DNA of 64,000 bases, taken from contig NZ_PPTF01000005.1 of NCBI RefSeq assembly GCF_002902845.1, positions 1 to 64,000 on the forward strand, in the 5' to 3' direction. Position 1 is the first letter of the stretch. The number at the start of each line of letters is the position of its first letter. Shown here in pieces: positions 20,513 to 28,761 of this stretch. A program made the translations under genes and the position numbers. Origin of the DNA: Chromobacterium sinusclupearum (GTDB lineage: Bacteria > Pseudomonadota > Gammaproteobacteria > Burkholderiales > Chromobacteriaceae). A model generated the notes under the pieces. The model was not told where the DNA came from. It searched no databases and saw only the letters and a list, made by a program, of their open reading frames with translations.

Positions 20513-21235
20513 TCAGGCGGCTTGGCCAGTGGCCGCCAGCACGATCTCGCGGATGCACACCCGTTGCGGCTGGCCGTAAGCATAGGCGATGGCCTGGGCG
20601 ACATCGTCTGCCGCCAGCACGCCGCCCATCTGCTGCTTCCACTCCTGATAACCGGCCTTGATCGCCTCGTCGGTGGTATGGCCCAGCAGCTCGGTTTCCA
20701 CCGCGCCCGGCGCGATGGTGATGACCCGCACGCCCTGCCCGGATACTTCCTCGCGCAGGTTTTCCGAGATCGCATGCACGGCGAACTTGGTGCCGCAATA
20801 GGCTACGTGGCTGGGAAAGGTCTTGCGGCCAGCAATCGAGCTGATATTGATGATGGTGCCGCGACCGCGCGCCTGCATGCCGGCCAGCACCGCATGGATG
20901 CCGTTGAGCAGGCCCTTGACGTTGACGTCCAGCATGCGCTGCCATTCGTCCGGATCCTGCTGCGCCATCGCGCCCAGCAACATCACGCCGGCATTGTTGA
21001 CGATGGCGTCTGCCGGACCATACTTGGCCTCCGCTTCCGCCAGCGCTTGCCGCATGGCGGCGCGGTCAACCACGTCTACCTGGCGGCACAGGGTATTCGG
21101 CAGCGCCAAGGCTTCCAGCCGCTCCACGCGGCGGGCCAGCAGCAACAGCGGATGGCCCGCCTGGGCGAACAGTTTGGCAGTAGCGGCGCCGATGCCGGAA
21201 CTGGCGCCGGTGATCACGATCAGGGGCTTGTTCAT
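20513..21235 (-). CDS. Short-chain dehydrogenase/reductase
   Basis: A 240-residue classical SDR enzyme. The cofactor-binding loop GASSGIG is at residues 10-16, the NNAG box follows in DAIVNNAGVML, and the catalytic Ser-Tyr-Lys set is in NISSIAG and YCGTK. The PGAVETEL segment after strand six is also typical. Arginines after strand two (LLARRVERLEAL) favour NADP(H). The family oxidises or reduces alcohols, ketones or similar groups; the substrate is not evident. The gene is divergent from a LysR regulator across 112 bases that contain a TATAG-N5-CTATA dyad, so it is the likely target of that regulator. Confidence 0.9.
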   Translation of the reverse strand: MNKPLIVITGASSGIGAATAKLFAQAGHPLLLLARRVERLEALALPNTLCRQVDVVDRAAMRQALAEAEAKYGPADAIVNNAGVMLLGAMAQQDPDEWQRMLDVNVKGLLNGIHAVLAGMQARGRGTIINISSIAGRKTFPSHVAYCGTKFAVHAISENLREEVSGQGVRVITIAPGAVETELLGHTTDEAIKAGYQEWKQQMGGVLAADDVAQAIAYAYGQPQRVCIREIVLAATGQAA

Positions 21236-21285
21236 GGATTGTCTCCTTCCATAAAAAAAAACGATGCAGAGTTAATGCATGGCAG

Positions 21286-21300
21286 TATAGTGAGCCTATA
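21286..21300. promoter_or_regulatory. Dyad TATAG-N5-CTATA between SDR and lysR genes
   Basis: A 15-base interrupted palindrome lies 51 bases upstream of the SDR start and 48 bases upstream of the LysR start. Its size and position suit a LysR-type binding site controlling both divergent genes. Confidence 0.45.
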
Positions 21301-21347
21301 TCGCCCTGAAAAATGATAAAAACCACTATCAGCCATCGGATTTTTCT

Positions 21348-22199
21348 ATGGATATTCGCCAACTCAAGGCTTTTGTCGCCGTATTCGAAGAGCGCAGCAT
21401 CACACTGGCGGCGCAACGGCTGTTCGTCACCCAGCCTACGCTGTCGGTCACCATCCGCCAGCTGGAAGAGGAACTGGGAACCGCATTGTTTGAGCGTCTG
21501 CCTCGCGGCGTGGCCGTCAGCGAGCATGCCAGGCTGCTGTACCCGCAAGCGCGGCGGATGCTGGCGCAAGCCGACGCCCTATCGAGAATGTTTCGCCAAC
21601 AGCAAGACTGTCTGCCCTTGCGCGTGGGCATCGATCCAGACATCAGCCGCAGCCAGCTGGAAAGCTTGCTCGCGCGAATCGCCGCGGCGAAACCGGGGAT
21701 TCTGGCCGAGGTGGTGGAAGGCTGCGATGGAGACGTCAGGCTGGCCGCGGAGGATGGCCGTTGCGAAGACGAGCTTTTCCAGCCGCTATGGGAAGAGGAT
21801 TTCGTGCTGGCGGTGCCGTCTGGGCACGCCTTGGCTGCCTGCGCCGAAGCAGACCCGGCGCTGCTGGATGAGCCGGACTGGATCATCTGCCCTGGCCACC
21901 CCAGCCATCAGCGACTGTTGGACCTGCACGCGGCCGCCGCGCCATCCCTGGCGGTGGCGGCTCGCGCCGGCAGCCTGAGACTGGCCGCTCACATGGCCGC
22001 CACGGGGATGGGAGTGGCGCTGCTGCCCGCCTCGCTGGCGGCAGACCATCCCGGCTTGCAGGCGGTAGCGCTGGCCGGGGCGCGGCCTACTCGGCGAGTC
22101 GGCCTGTGCTATCCGGCGCAAGCGCTGGAGCTGCCTGCGCTGCAGGCATTGCAGGAAAATTTGGATGCTTACAGCGGCAGCGGCGCGGCCAGGCCGTAG
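21348..22199 (+). CDS. LysR-family transcriptional regulator
   Basis: A 283-residue LysR protein. The N-terminal winged helix-turn-helix is clear (MDIRQLKAFVAVFEERSITL through LSVTIRQLEEELGTALFERL), followed by a periplasmic-binding-like effector domain. LysR proteins bind dyads near their own promoter and respond to small-molecule co-inducers. It is divergent from the SDR gene, the likely target. The last 31 bases overlap the 3' end of the convergent argO-like gene. The effector is unknown. Confidence 0.92.
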   Translation: MDIRQLKAFVAVFEERSITLAAQRLFVTQPTLSVTIRQLEEELGTALFERLPRGVAVSEHARLLYPQARRMLAQADALSRMFRQQQDCLPLRVGIDPDISRSQLESLLARIAAAKPGILAEVVEGCDGDVRLAAEDGRCEDELFQPLWEEDFVLAVPSGHALAACAEADPALLDEPDWIICPGHPSHQRLLDLHAAAAPSLAVAARAGSLRLAAHMAATGMGVALLPASLAADHPGLQAVALAGARPTRRVGLCYPAQALELPALQALQENLDAYSGSGAARP

Positions 22200-22804
22200 T
22201 TGTAGATCAGCATGGAGGCGGTGAACAGCATGACGAAACCGATCACACAATCCAGCACGCGCCAGCTGACCGGTTTTTCGAACAACGGCGCCAGCTTGCC
22301 GGCAAACAGGCCGATGATGCCGAACCACAGCACGGAGGCGCACAGGCTGCCCAGCAGGAAGGACAGATTGGCCTCTTCGCCGTAGACCGTGGACACGCCG
22401 CCGATCAGCACCACGGTATCCAGCCAGACATAAGGATTAAGCAGCGTCACCACCAGGATGGTTCGAATGGCGCGTTTGCGGTCGCGCTCCACGCTGCCCG
22501 CCAGCGACATGCCGTCGGCGCTCCACGCGGCGTGGAAAGACTTGAAGCCCAGCCACAAGATGAAGGCCGCGCCGCCCCAGGTCACCACGCTGAGAAAGCC
22601 CGGGATGCCGGCCACCACCTTGCCCATGCCCAGCACGCCGCTGGCAATCAAGAGAATATCCGCGACGATGCAGATGGCGATGATGGGCAGGACATGGCTG
22701 CGCCCTATGCCTTGGCGCAGCACATAGGCGTTTTGCGGGCCGATGCCGACGATCTGGCTGAACGAGATGCCCAGCGCGGAGAGAAAAACACTGAAATTGA
22801 ACAT
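22169..22804 (-). CDS. argO: LysE/ArgO-family amino-acid exporter
   Basis: A 211-residue membrane protein with about six hydrophobic segments and the LysE family start pattern (LGISFSQIVGIGPQNAYVLRQGI). The central TLLNPYVWLDTVVLIG motif matches ArgO/LysE proteins, which export arginine or lysine across the inner membrane. In E. coli argO is activated by ArgP, and an ArgP-like regulator is encoded nearby at 25511-26425. A GGDEF/EAL gene lies between them, ending 67 bases upstream. An AGGAG site precedes the ATG but lies at the edge of a small hairpin (22806-22830). The symbol is assigned by family resemblance. Confidence 0.85.
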   Translation of the reverse strand: MFNFSVFLSALGISFSQIVGIGPQNAYVLRQGIGRSHVLPIIAICIVADILLIASGVLGMGKVVAGIPGFLSVVTWGGAAFILWLGFKSFHAAWSADGMSLAGSVERDRKRAIRTILVVTLLNPYVWLDTVVLIGGVSTVYGEEANLSFLLGSLCASVLWFGIIGLFAGKLAPLFEKPVSWRVLDCVIGFVMLFTASMLIYNYGLAAPLPL

Positions 22805-22805
22805 A

Positions 22806-22830
22806 GCCTGCTCCTGAATCGTTAGCAGGC
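22806..22830 (-). promoter_or_regulatory. Hairpin overlapping the argO ribosome site
   Basis: GCCTGCT and AGCAGGC form a 7-bp stem directly before the argO start. The AGGAG ribosome site (22811-22815) overlaps the inner edge of the stem, so folding could reduce translation. Confidence 0.4.
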
Positions 22831-22871
22831 AGATTAACCGCAGATAGATAGTTAAGTAAAACTAATAAAAA

Positions 22872-25247
22872 TCATGATACATAAGCAGGATTAATACTGT
22901 GCACATCCATGCCGCACAGATTCCAGTCGCGCACCCATCCGGGCAGCTCATGCGCCGCCAAAGGCGGCGAAATGCCATAGCCCTGCCCGTCATGGCAGCC
23001 TATCTCCTGCAGCCGCTGCCAGATCGCCCGGCTCTCCACGCCCTCCACCACCAGCTTGCGGCCGGTATAGTGCGCAAACGACAGCATGCTGCGGATGATG
23101 GCCTCGTTGCCGGGCATGTCCAGCAGCAGGCGGACGAAACGCTGGTCAATCTTGATGGTGTCGAAGGGCAGTTGCTGCAAATGCACCAGCGACGACGCGC
23201 CGGTGCCGAAATCGTCCAGCGCGATGGACAGGCCCAGATCGCGGCAACGCTCCAGCTTGGCCGTGATTTGCTCCGCCTCCTGCTGGGTAACGCTCTCCAA
23301 CACTTCCAGCTCCAGGAATCCATCAGGCATAGGATGGCTTTCCAGCAGCGCGTTGAGCAGGGGCAGAAAATCGTCGTGCTTCAGCGTGGCCGCGGAAAGA
23401 TTGACGCTGACGGGTATCGACTGCCCCTGGCTGCGCCACTCGCTGGCCTGGCGCACCGCTTCGCGCAGCACCCACCAGTCCAGCTCCCGCATCAAACCGC
23501 TATTCTCGATGGCGGGGAAGAACTCGCCGGGCAGGACAAAACCGCCATCGCGCACCCAGCGCACCAACGCTTCCGCGCCTTCGATGCGGTTGGTCTGCAA
23601 ATTGATCTTGGGTTGGAAATAAAGCCTTAGCTCGCCGCGCGGCACTGCCATGGCGAAGGCGCTGCGCATCGCGTGCAGGCGGTGGATTTCCTCATCCAGC
23701 GCCGCGTCGTAGTGGCGGCAATGGCCGCCGCCCTGCTCCTTGGCGCGATTCAGCGCCAGATTGGCCCGCCGCAGCAGGCTGGCAGGATCGCACGGTCCGG
23801 CCGGGCTGACCGCCACCCCGACGCTGCAACGCGCCTCCACCGTGACGCCCATCACTTCTACCGGCAGCGGCAGCTGCCGCAACACCGCGTCCACCAGCGC
23901 CTGAACGCGGTCTACGCGCTCGGTGCAGGCCATGAAGCGAGACGCCCCCACGCGGCCAACGTGTCCGAATGGGTAGATGGCGTCGCGCAGCCTGCGCGCC
24001 ATCTCGCACAGCACCATGTCGCCGCCGTCGTAGCCTAGCCTGGCGTTGATATCGTGAAAGCCTTCCACCGCGACCGCCAGCACCGCCACCTGACTGCCGC
24101 CATGCCTGGCGCCCAGGAGACGACCGATCAGATCCTGCATCTGGCTGCGGTTGGGCAGGCCGGTCAGGGCATCGTGGCGGCTGAGAAAATCGAGTTCGGT
24201 TTCGATGCGCTGGCTGCGCTCCAGCGCCTCATGCCGCTCCAGCGCGCGGCCGATCTCGCGCGCCATCACGTCGAACAGGGCGAGCCGGGTTTGATCGAAG
24301 AAACCGCAGTGCCGGGAATGCAGCGCCAACACGCCGATGACCTGCTGGCGCGCCAGCAGCGGCGCCACCAGCAAGCTGCCCTCGTCCAGGCCGCCCAGCC
24401 CATCGCGCCAGCCATGCAGGCCGGAATCATTGCGCACATCGTTGCTGACTTGCAGGGCGCGGCTGCGAACGGCGCGGACCGCCGGATTGGCTTCATGGCC
24501 GGCATCCAGCCGGACAAAGGAGAACATTTCCTCGCCTGGCGTGCTCCAGCCCTGATGCGCCAAGGCGGTCATCTGCAACTCGCCGCCATCCAGCATGCCC
24601 ACCCAGGCGATATTGAAAGAGGATTCCTGCACGCATACATCGCAAACCGACTGCAGCATCACTCGGCGATCCACGCTGTCGGCCAGCGCCAGCGTGACGC
24701 CGCTCAAGGTGGAGTACAAGGCCGATATCGACTGCAGATGCTGCTGGCAGGAAGCCGATTCTTGCTGGATGCCGCGCTGGTAACCATGAGTTTTCAGCAT
24801 CTGATCCAGCAGGATGCGCTTGCGCAACAGCCTCGCGGCCTCGGCGGCGGCCTCTTCGGGCAGCGGCGCTTGCGCCAGGCTGGCCAGCAGATGCGCCTGC
24901 ACCCGCTCATACAGGCCGGACATCCAATCCAGGCCGATGCCCAGCCGGCAATAGGCTTCGCCGGCCTGGCTGAGCTGGCGGGCCCGCGCTTCGTCCAAAG
25001 GATGGCGCAGCAGCTTTTCCCAATCCTGCAACAAGCGCTCCACCGCCGCATCCAGGCAGCCCGCCTGTTGCAGCAGCAGCTCAGACTCGCGCTCGCTCTT
25101 CAGCAGATGCCAATACAGCTCCTTGGCCAGCAAGGGCCGCCGCGCCAGGCAAAGCTCGGCGTAGCGCGGCAATTGCGCCAGGTGTTCGGCCCGGATGCCG
25201 ATAAAACGGCACATCCCCGCCAGGAGTGCCTTGTCTTCCGTCTGCAT
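22872..25247 (-). CDS. Globin-like sensor, GAF, degenerate GGDEF and EAL protein (c-di-GMP phosphodiesterase candidate)
   Basis: A 791-residue signalling protein. Residues about 10-155 resemble globin-coupled sensors, including the GCS helix motif around 95-108 (AGEAYCRLGIGLDW). In that motif Tyr99 occupies the position normally held by the haem-binding histidine. A GAF domain follows at about 185-340. The GGDEF domain (350-510) is degenerate, with GASRF at 434-438 in place of GGDEF. The EAL domain (530-780) retains EALVRW at 559-564, NLS at 616-618 and DDFGTG at 678-683. I therefore expect c-di-GMP hydrolysis rather than synthesis. The ATG at 25247 is preferred over more distal starts because it begins just before the conserved fold; the ribosome site (GGAA) is weak. 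Confidence 0.88.
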   Translation of the reverse strand: MQTEDKALLAGMCRFIGIRAEHLAQLPRYAELCLARRPLLAKELYWHLLKSERESELLLQQAGCLDAAVERLLQDWEKLLRHPLDEARARQLSQAGEAYCRLGIGLDWMSGLYERVQAHLLASLAQAPLPEEAAAEAARLLRKRILLDQMLKTHGYQRGIQQESASCQQHLQSISALYSTLSGVTLALADSVDRRVMLQSVCDVCVQESSFNIAWVGMLDGGELQMTALAHQGWSTPGEEMFSFVRLDAGHEANPAVRAVRSRALQVSNDVRNDSGLHGWRDGLGGLDEGSLLVAPLLARQQVIGVLALHSRHCGFFDQTRLALFDVMAREIGRALERHEALERSQRIETELDFLSRHDALTGLPNRSQMQDLIGRLLGARHGGSQVAVLAVAVEGFHDINARLGYDGGDMVLCEMARRLRDAIYPFGHVGRVGASRFMACTERVDRVQALVDAVLRQLPLPVEVMGVTVEARCSVGVAVSPAGPCDPASLLRRANLALNRAKEQGGGHCRHYDAALDEEIHRLHAMRSAFAMAVPRGELRLYFQPKINLQTNRIEGAEALVRWVRDGGFVLPGEFFPAIENSGLMRELDWWVLREAVRQASEWRSQGQSIPVSVNLSAATLKHDDFLPLLNALLESHPMPDGFLELEVLESVTQQEAEQITAKLERCRDLGLSIALDDFGTGASSLVHLQQLPFDTIKIDQRFVRLLLDMPGNEAIIRSMLSFAHYTGRKLVVEGVESRAIWQRLQEIGCHDGQGYGISPPLAAHELPGWVRDWNLCGMDVHSINPAYVS

Positions 25248-25261
25248 CTTCACATTCCGCG

Positions 25262-25277
25262 CCTGATTTGCATCAGG
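25262..25277. promoter_or_regulatory. Palindrome CCTGATTTGCATCAGG upstream of the EAL gene
   Basis: Two 6-base arms (CCTGAT and ATCAGG) are separated by four bases, 15 bases before the start of the GGDEF/EAL gene on the minus strand. It could be an operator or a small RNA hairpin. Confidence 0.4.
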
Positions 25278-25510
25278 TCCGCCCCTTGCCCGCATCCATC
25301 GCTGCAATCATGACAACCCGCCCATGAGCGAGCTTTTTCTTGTATTGTGTTCCGGCGTCCCGATTCTGCGGCTGGCGGCAAGCCCATGGCGCGCAATCGA
25401 GATGCCGAAACCGGAACATGCCACGACGCTGGCTTTTAAGCAAGTCCAGCGGCATTGTTAAGCGGTATTATTAATCGGATTTTTACTCATACCTCTTCGG
25501 TGAGCGACTC

Positions 25511-26425
25511 TTGCTAGATCCAAGACAACTGCAGACCCTGGCGGCGGTGGCGGAAACCGGCGGATTCGACAAGGCTGCGAAAAAGCTGTTCCTGACCCAA
25601 TCCGCCGTGTCGCAACGCATACGCCAGCTCGAAGAACTGCTGGGGCAGCCCGTTCTAACCCGCACGGTGCCGGCGGAGGCGACCGAAAGCGGCCGCCAGC
25701 TGCTGCAGCACTATCAGCAGCTGCTGCTGATGGAAGGCCAGCTGTTGCAAAAACTCAACCCCGCCACCCGGCAACGCGAATTCACCACGCTGGCGGTGGG
25801 CGTCAATGCCGACAGCCTGGCCACCTGGTATATGCAGGCGGTGGCGCCGGTATTGTCGGAGCGCGACCTGCTGCTCGACATCGTGGTGGACGACCAGGAC
25901 CACACCCACGAACTGATGCGCACCGGCCACGTGATAGGCTGCGTCGGCACGCGCCCGGTGCCCATCCAGGGCGGGATCCAGCATTATCTGGGCGCGATGC
26001 GCTACCTATGCCTGGCCACGCCGGCATTCGCCGCCCGCTATTTTCCCAACGGCGTGGACCATGCCACGCTGGCGCGCGCGCCGTCCATCCTGTTCAGCCG
26101 CAAGGACGCGGTGCAGGGCCAGTTTCTGCGGCAGGCCGCCGGCTACGATGGCAGCTTTCCCAGCTTCACCATCCCATCGGCGCAGGGCTTCGTGGAACTG
26201 ACGCGGCAAGGACTGGCCTATTGCCTGCTGCCGGAGCTGCTGCTGGAAGACGACTTGGCCAGCGGCAAACTGATAGACCTGTTTCCAGGCCAATACATAG
26301 ACATTCCGCTGTACTGGCATCACTGGCGCGTAGAGTCGCAGCTGTCGCATGCGCTGACCGAAGCGATGCTGGACTATTGCGGACGATACTTGCGCCAAGA
26401 CAAAGTGAAACAAGCCGAGCAATAG
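25511..26425 (+). CDS. argP: ArgP/LysG-family LysR regulator
   Basis: A 304-residue LysR protein of the ArgP (IciA) subgroup. The N-terminal helix-turn-helix QTLAAVAETGGFDKAAKKLF, then TQSAVSQRIRQLEELLGQPV, and VLTRTVPAEATESGRQLLQH closely follow the ArgP pattern. ArgP senses lysine and arginine and activates argO. The start is TTG at 25511, supported by a GGTGAG ribosome site six bases upstream and by the absence of any nearby ATG. The gene is divergent from the GGDEF/EAL gene, beyond which lies the likely target argO. The symbol is assigned by family resemblance. Confidence 0.88.
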   Translation: MLDPRQLQTLAAVAETGGFDKAAKKLFLTQSAVSQRIRQLEELLGQPVLTRTVPAEATESGRQLLQHYQQLLLMEGQLLQKLNPATRQREFTTLAVGVNADSLATWYMQAVAPVLSERDLLLDIVVDDQDHTHELMRTGHVIGCVGTRPVPIQGGIQHYLGAMRYLCLATPAFAARYFPNGVDHATLARAPSILFSRKDAVQGQFLRQAAGYDGSFPSFTIPSAQGFVELTRQGLAYCLLPELLLEDDLASGKLIDLFPGQYIDIPLYWHHWRVESQLSHALTEAMLDYCGRYLRQDKVKQAEQ

Positions 26426-26531
26426 CAGAATCCATTCGACAACACGCTTGGGATCGGCGCGGCAAGCCTGCATTGACAAGGCCTTCGCCCTGTCGCATCA
26501 TCCGACGCCGACCTGGTTTTATGGAGGCAGC

Positions 26532-26969
26532 ATGACCAGCAATCAGCATGTACCCAGCAATGAACAGTGGGCAGAACTGGAAATGGCAGCGCGTCTGGCC
26601 GCGAAACAGGCTTACGCGCCCTATAGCAAGTTCTCCGTCGGCGCCGCCATTCTCGATGGCAACGGCAAAATCCACATCGGCTGCAATGTGGAAAACGCTT
26701 CATTCGGCCTGACCAACTGCGCGGAGCGCACCGCCGTTTACGCCGCGCGCGCCAATCAAGGCATGCAGGAAGTGACCGCCGTGTGCATCTACACCCCCAC
26801 CGACACCCCTACCCCGCCCTGCGGTGCCTGCCGCCAGGTGCTGAACGAATTCGGCCCGACCATGCGAGTGCGCGCCATCTGCGATGGCGACGAGATGATA
26901 GACACCACGCTGGACCTGCTGCTGCCGGGCGCCTTCGGCCCCAAAAATCTGCAGGAACCCGTGGCCTGA
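26532..26969 (+). CDS. cdd: Cytidine deaminase
   Basis: A 145-residue deaminase of the small homotetrameric type. The zinc and catalytic motif is Cys63-Ala-Glu65 in TNCAERTAVY, and the second pair is Cys97 and Cys100 in PCGACRQ. The enzyme converts cytidine and deoxycytidine to uridine forms in pyrimidine salvage. I chose the ATG at 26532 because GGAGG lies five bases ahead; a frame opening at 26448 has no comparable site. It stands alone after argP and is closed by a strong bidirectional terminator. Confidence 0.96.
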   Translation: MTSNQHVPSNEQWAELEMAARLAAKQAYAPYSKFSVGAAILDGNGKIHIGCNVENASFGLTNCAERTAVYAARANQGMQEVTAVCIYTPTDTPTPPCGACRQVLNEFGPTMRVRAICDGDEMIDTTLDLLLPGAFGPKNLQEPVA

Positions 26970-26998
26970 CCATCAATCGGTTCAGCCGCTCACAAAAC

Positions 26999-27028
26999 AA
27001 AACGGAAACCCGAAGGTTTCCGTTTTGT
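26999..27028. terminator. Bidirectional terminator between cdd and the MNIO operon
   Basis: The stem ACGGAAACC and GGTTTCCGT with a CGAA loop is flanked by AAAA on one side and TTTTGT on the other. It sits between the convergent cdd and DUF2063 genes and can serve both. Confidence 0.88.
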
Positions 27029-27043
27029 GCTTCTCATCCGCAC

Positions 27044-27886
27044 TCAAGCGCCAGCTACATGGCATAGCAAACCCAGCTGCTGCGCGGCTGGCAACCAAAG
27101 TAGCAACTGCGCGCGCTGACGCCCAGCCTCGTCCGCATCAGCAGAGCGGCACAACGCATCGGATACGGAACCGCCGTCGCGCATGGCACGCAGCAGCTGG
27201 TATTGCCATGGGTCAAGCGCATGAATCTGCACTCGCCATTGCGTCCTGGCCAAGGCCAACATGCAATGCCTGGCCTCCGGCTGCGGCGGCTCCGCATCTT
27301 CGCGCCGCAAAGCCTGCCAATACTCATGCACCGGCAGCGTGGTTTCCAACAGCCTGACGCTGGCCGGAACGCGCAGGCCGGCAAACGGATCGGCGGCGGC
27401 CAGCAGCGACAGCCACTCGTCCAGCGGGGCCTGCTCCATCGTCTCCACCCCCATCGCCCGCGACGCCTCCACATAGGCCCGCTCCAAGCTGGCCAACTCC
27501 ACCGGCAGCCGGCACGATGATTGGTCTCCATCCGGCTGGCTGGCCGCCAGGAAAGCGGCGAAGCCGGCGCCCAGATCATGCAAGGAGGGCGAGCGCGACG
27601 GCCGCGAAGCGATATAGCCGCGCGCGAACAGATCAAACAACGACGGCCCCAGCAGCTTGAGCAGCATGGGGTAATCGGCGCGCAAACACTCCAGCAGCCG
27701 CTGCCAGTAGCCGTGGTGGTAGATGCCGATGCGGTCGAGACGATCGCCGCGCGGGGGGGCGGACACGATGTTCTCATCGACGCCGAGGCTGCGCGCGGCC
27801 AAGGCCAGCCCATGCGACAAGCCCTTGCACGCCGTCATGGCCGTCAGCAGCCAGAGCTGGCTGTCAAGCAAGGCAGGCTGGCTCAT
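27044..27886 (-). CDS. DUF2063 family partner of the MNIO enzyme (HvfC/BufC-like)
   Basis: A 280-residue protein. The N-terminal DUF2063 region includes the characteristic GIYHHGYWQRLLECLRADYP segment, where RLDRIGIYHHGY precedes a helical bundle (MLLKLLGPSLFDLFARGYI). The C-terminal half is the variable helical domain seen in BufC/HvfC-type proteins. Members act as partner subunits of DUF692 oxidases, helping to bind the substrate. The ATG at 27886 has AAGGAA upstream and overlaps the end of the MNIO gene by 23 bases, which supports coupled expression in a fixed ratio. It is the last gene of the three-gene operon. Confidence 0.88.
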   Translation of the reverse strand: MSQPALLDSQLWLLTAMTACKGLSHGLALAARSLGVDENIVSAPPRGDRLDRIGIYHHGYWQRLLECLRADYPMLLKLLGPSLFDLFARGYIASRPSRSPSLHDLGAGFAAFLAASQPDGDQSSCRLPVELASLERAYVEASRAMGVETMEQAPLDEWLSLLAAADPFAGLRVPASVRLLETTLPVHEYWQALRREDAEPPQPEARHCMLALARTQWRVQIHALDPWQYQLLRAMRDGGSVSDALCRSADADEAGRQRAQLLLWLPAAQQLGLLCHVAGA

Positions 27887-28748
27887 GGCTTTCCTTTCCG
27901 CCGGGCAAAGTTTCCGGCGCCTGTTCGTCCAACAGCCGGCGCGCCTTGCCCAGCTCCGCCAGCAAGTCCGGATACGGCGGAATATCCGCATCCCATTCCA
28001 GCAGCGTGCTGACGCCGCCGCAATGCCGCTGCGCTTGCAGATAAAGCTGCCAGACCTGTTCCGGCACCGGATGGTCGTGGGTATCGATCAGGCAGTCGCC
28101 GCAGTCGCTGGGTCCGGCCAGATGAATCTGCACGATATGCTCGGCCGGCAATTGGCGAATGTAGTGCGCCGGATCGAAGCCATGGTTGTAGCCGGAAACA
28201 TAGACATTGTTGACATCCAGCAGCAGGCCGCAGCCGCACTCCTGCGCCAGCCGCGACAAGAAGGCCCACTCCGGAATCGTGGAGTGAGAAAATTGCAGAT
28301 AGCTGCTGGGATTCTCCAGCACCAGCGGACGACCCAGGAAATCCTGCACCTGGTTCAGCCGGTCTCGCACATGCCGATAGCTCTCCTCAGTCAGCGGCAG
28401 GGGCAGCAGATCATGCGAGTTGACCGCCGCCACGCCGGTCCAGCACAGATGATCGGACAACCACGCCGGCCGCAGCTCTTCGGCCAGCCGGCGCAGTTGT
28501 TCCAGATAGCCCCGGTTCAGCGGATCGCAGCTGCCGATGGAGAGCGAGACCCCATGCATCACGATAGGCACGGCTTGCCTTAGCCCATCCAGAGCGTGCC
28601 TGGCATAGCCGTGGTGATCGATGAAGTTCTCACTGATGATCTCGAACCAATCGACGCCGGCGCCATGCTCGGCAATGTGCGGCAGATGCACAGTGCGCAA
28701 GCCCACGCCGAAACCGAGATTGGGCAAGCCTAACCGGGGCTGGGTCAC
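27864..28748 (-). CDS. DUF692 multinuclear non-haem iron-dependent oxidase (MNIO, BufB/MbnB-like)
   Basis: A 294-residue TIM-barrel enzyme. Ligand-type residues typical of the family are visible: His65 in MHGVSLS, His100 in SDHLCW, Glu145 in VLENPSSY, Asp178 and Asn180 in LLDVNNVYVSGYNHG, His209 in QIHLAG, Asp222 and His224 in IDTHDHPVP, and Glu251 in LLEWD. Known members (MbnB, TglH, BufB) use two or three irons and oxygen to rearrange cysteine residues in peptides, for example into oxazolone-thioamide or thiooxazole groups. It begins 13 bases after the ferritin-like gene and overlaps the DUF2063 gene. The cysteine-rich segment of the ferritin-like protein is the only visible substrate candidate. 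Confidence 0.93.
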   Translation of the reverse strand: MTQPRLGLPNLGFGVGLRTVHLPHIAEHGAGVDWFEIISENFIDHHGYARHALDGLRQAVPIVMHGVSLSIGSCDPLNRGYLEQLRRLAEELRPAWLSDHLCWTGVAAVNSHDLLPLPLTEESYRHVRDRLNQVQDFLGRPLVLENPSSYLQFSHSTIPEWAFLSRLAQECGCGLLLDVNNVYVSGYNHGFDPAHYIRQLPAEHIVQIHLAGPSDCGDCLIDTHDHPVPEQVWQLYLQAQRHCGGVSTLLEWDADIPPYPDLLAELGKARRLLDEQAPETLPGGKESHEPACLA

Positions 28749-28761
28749 TGCGATCTCCTTG

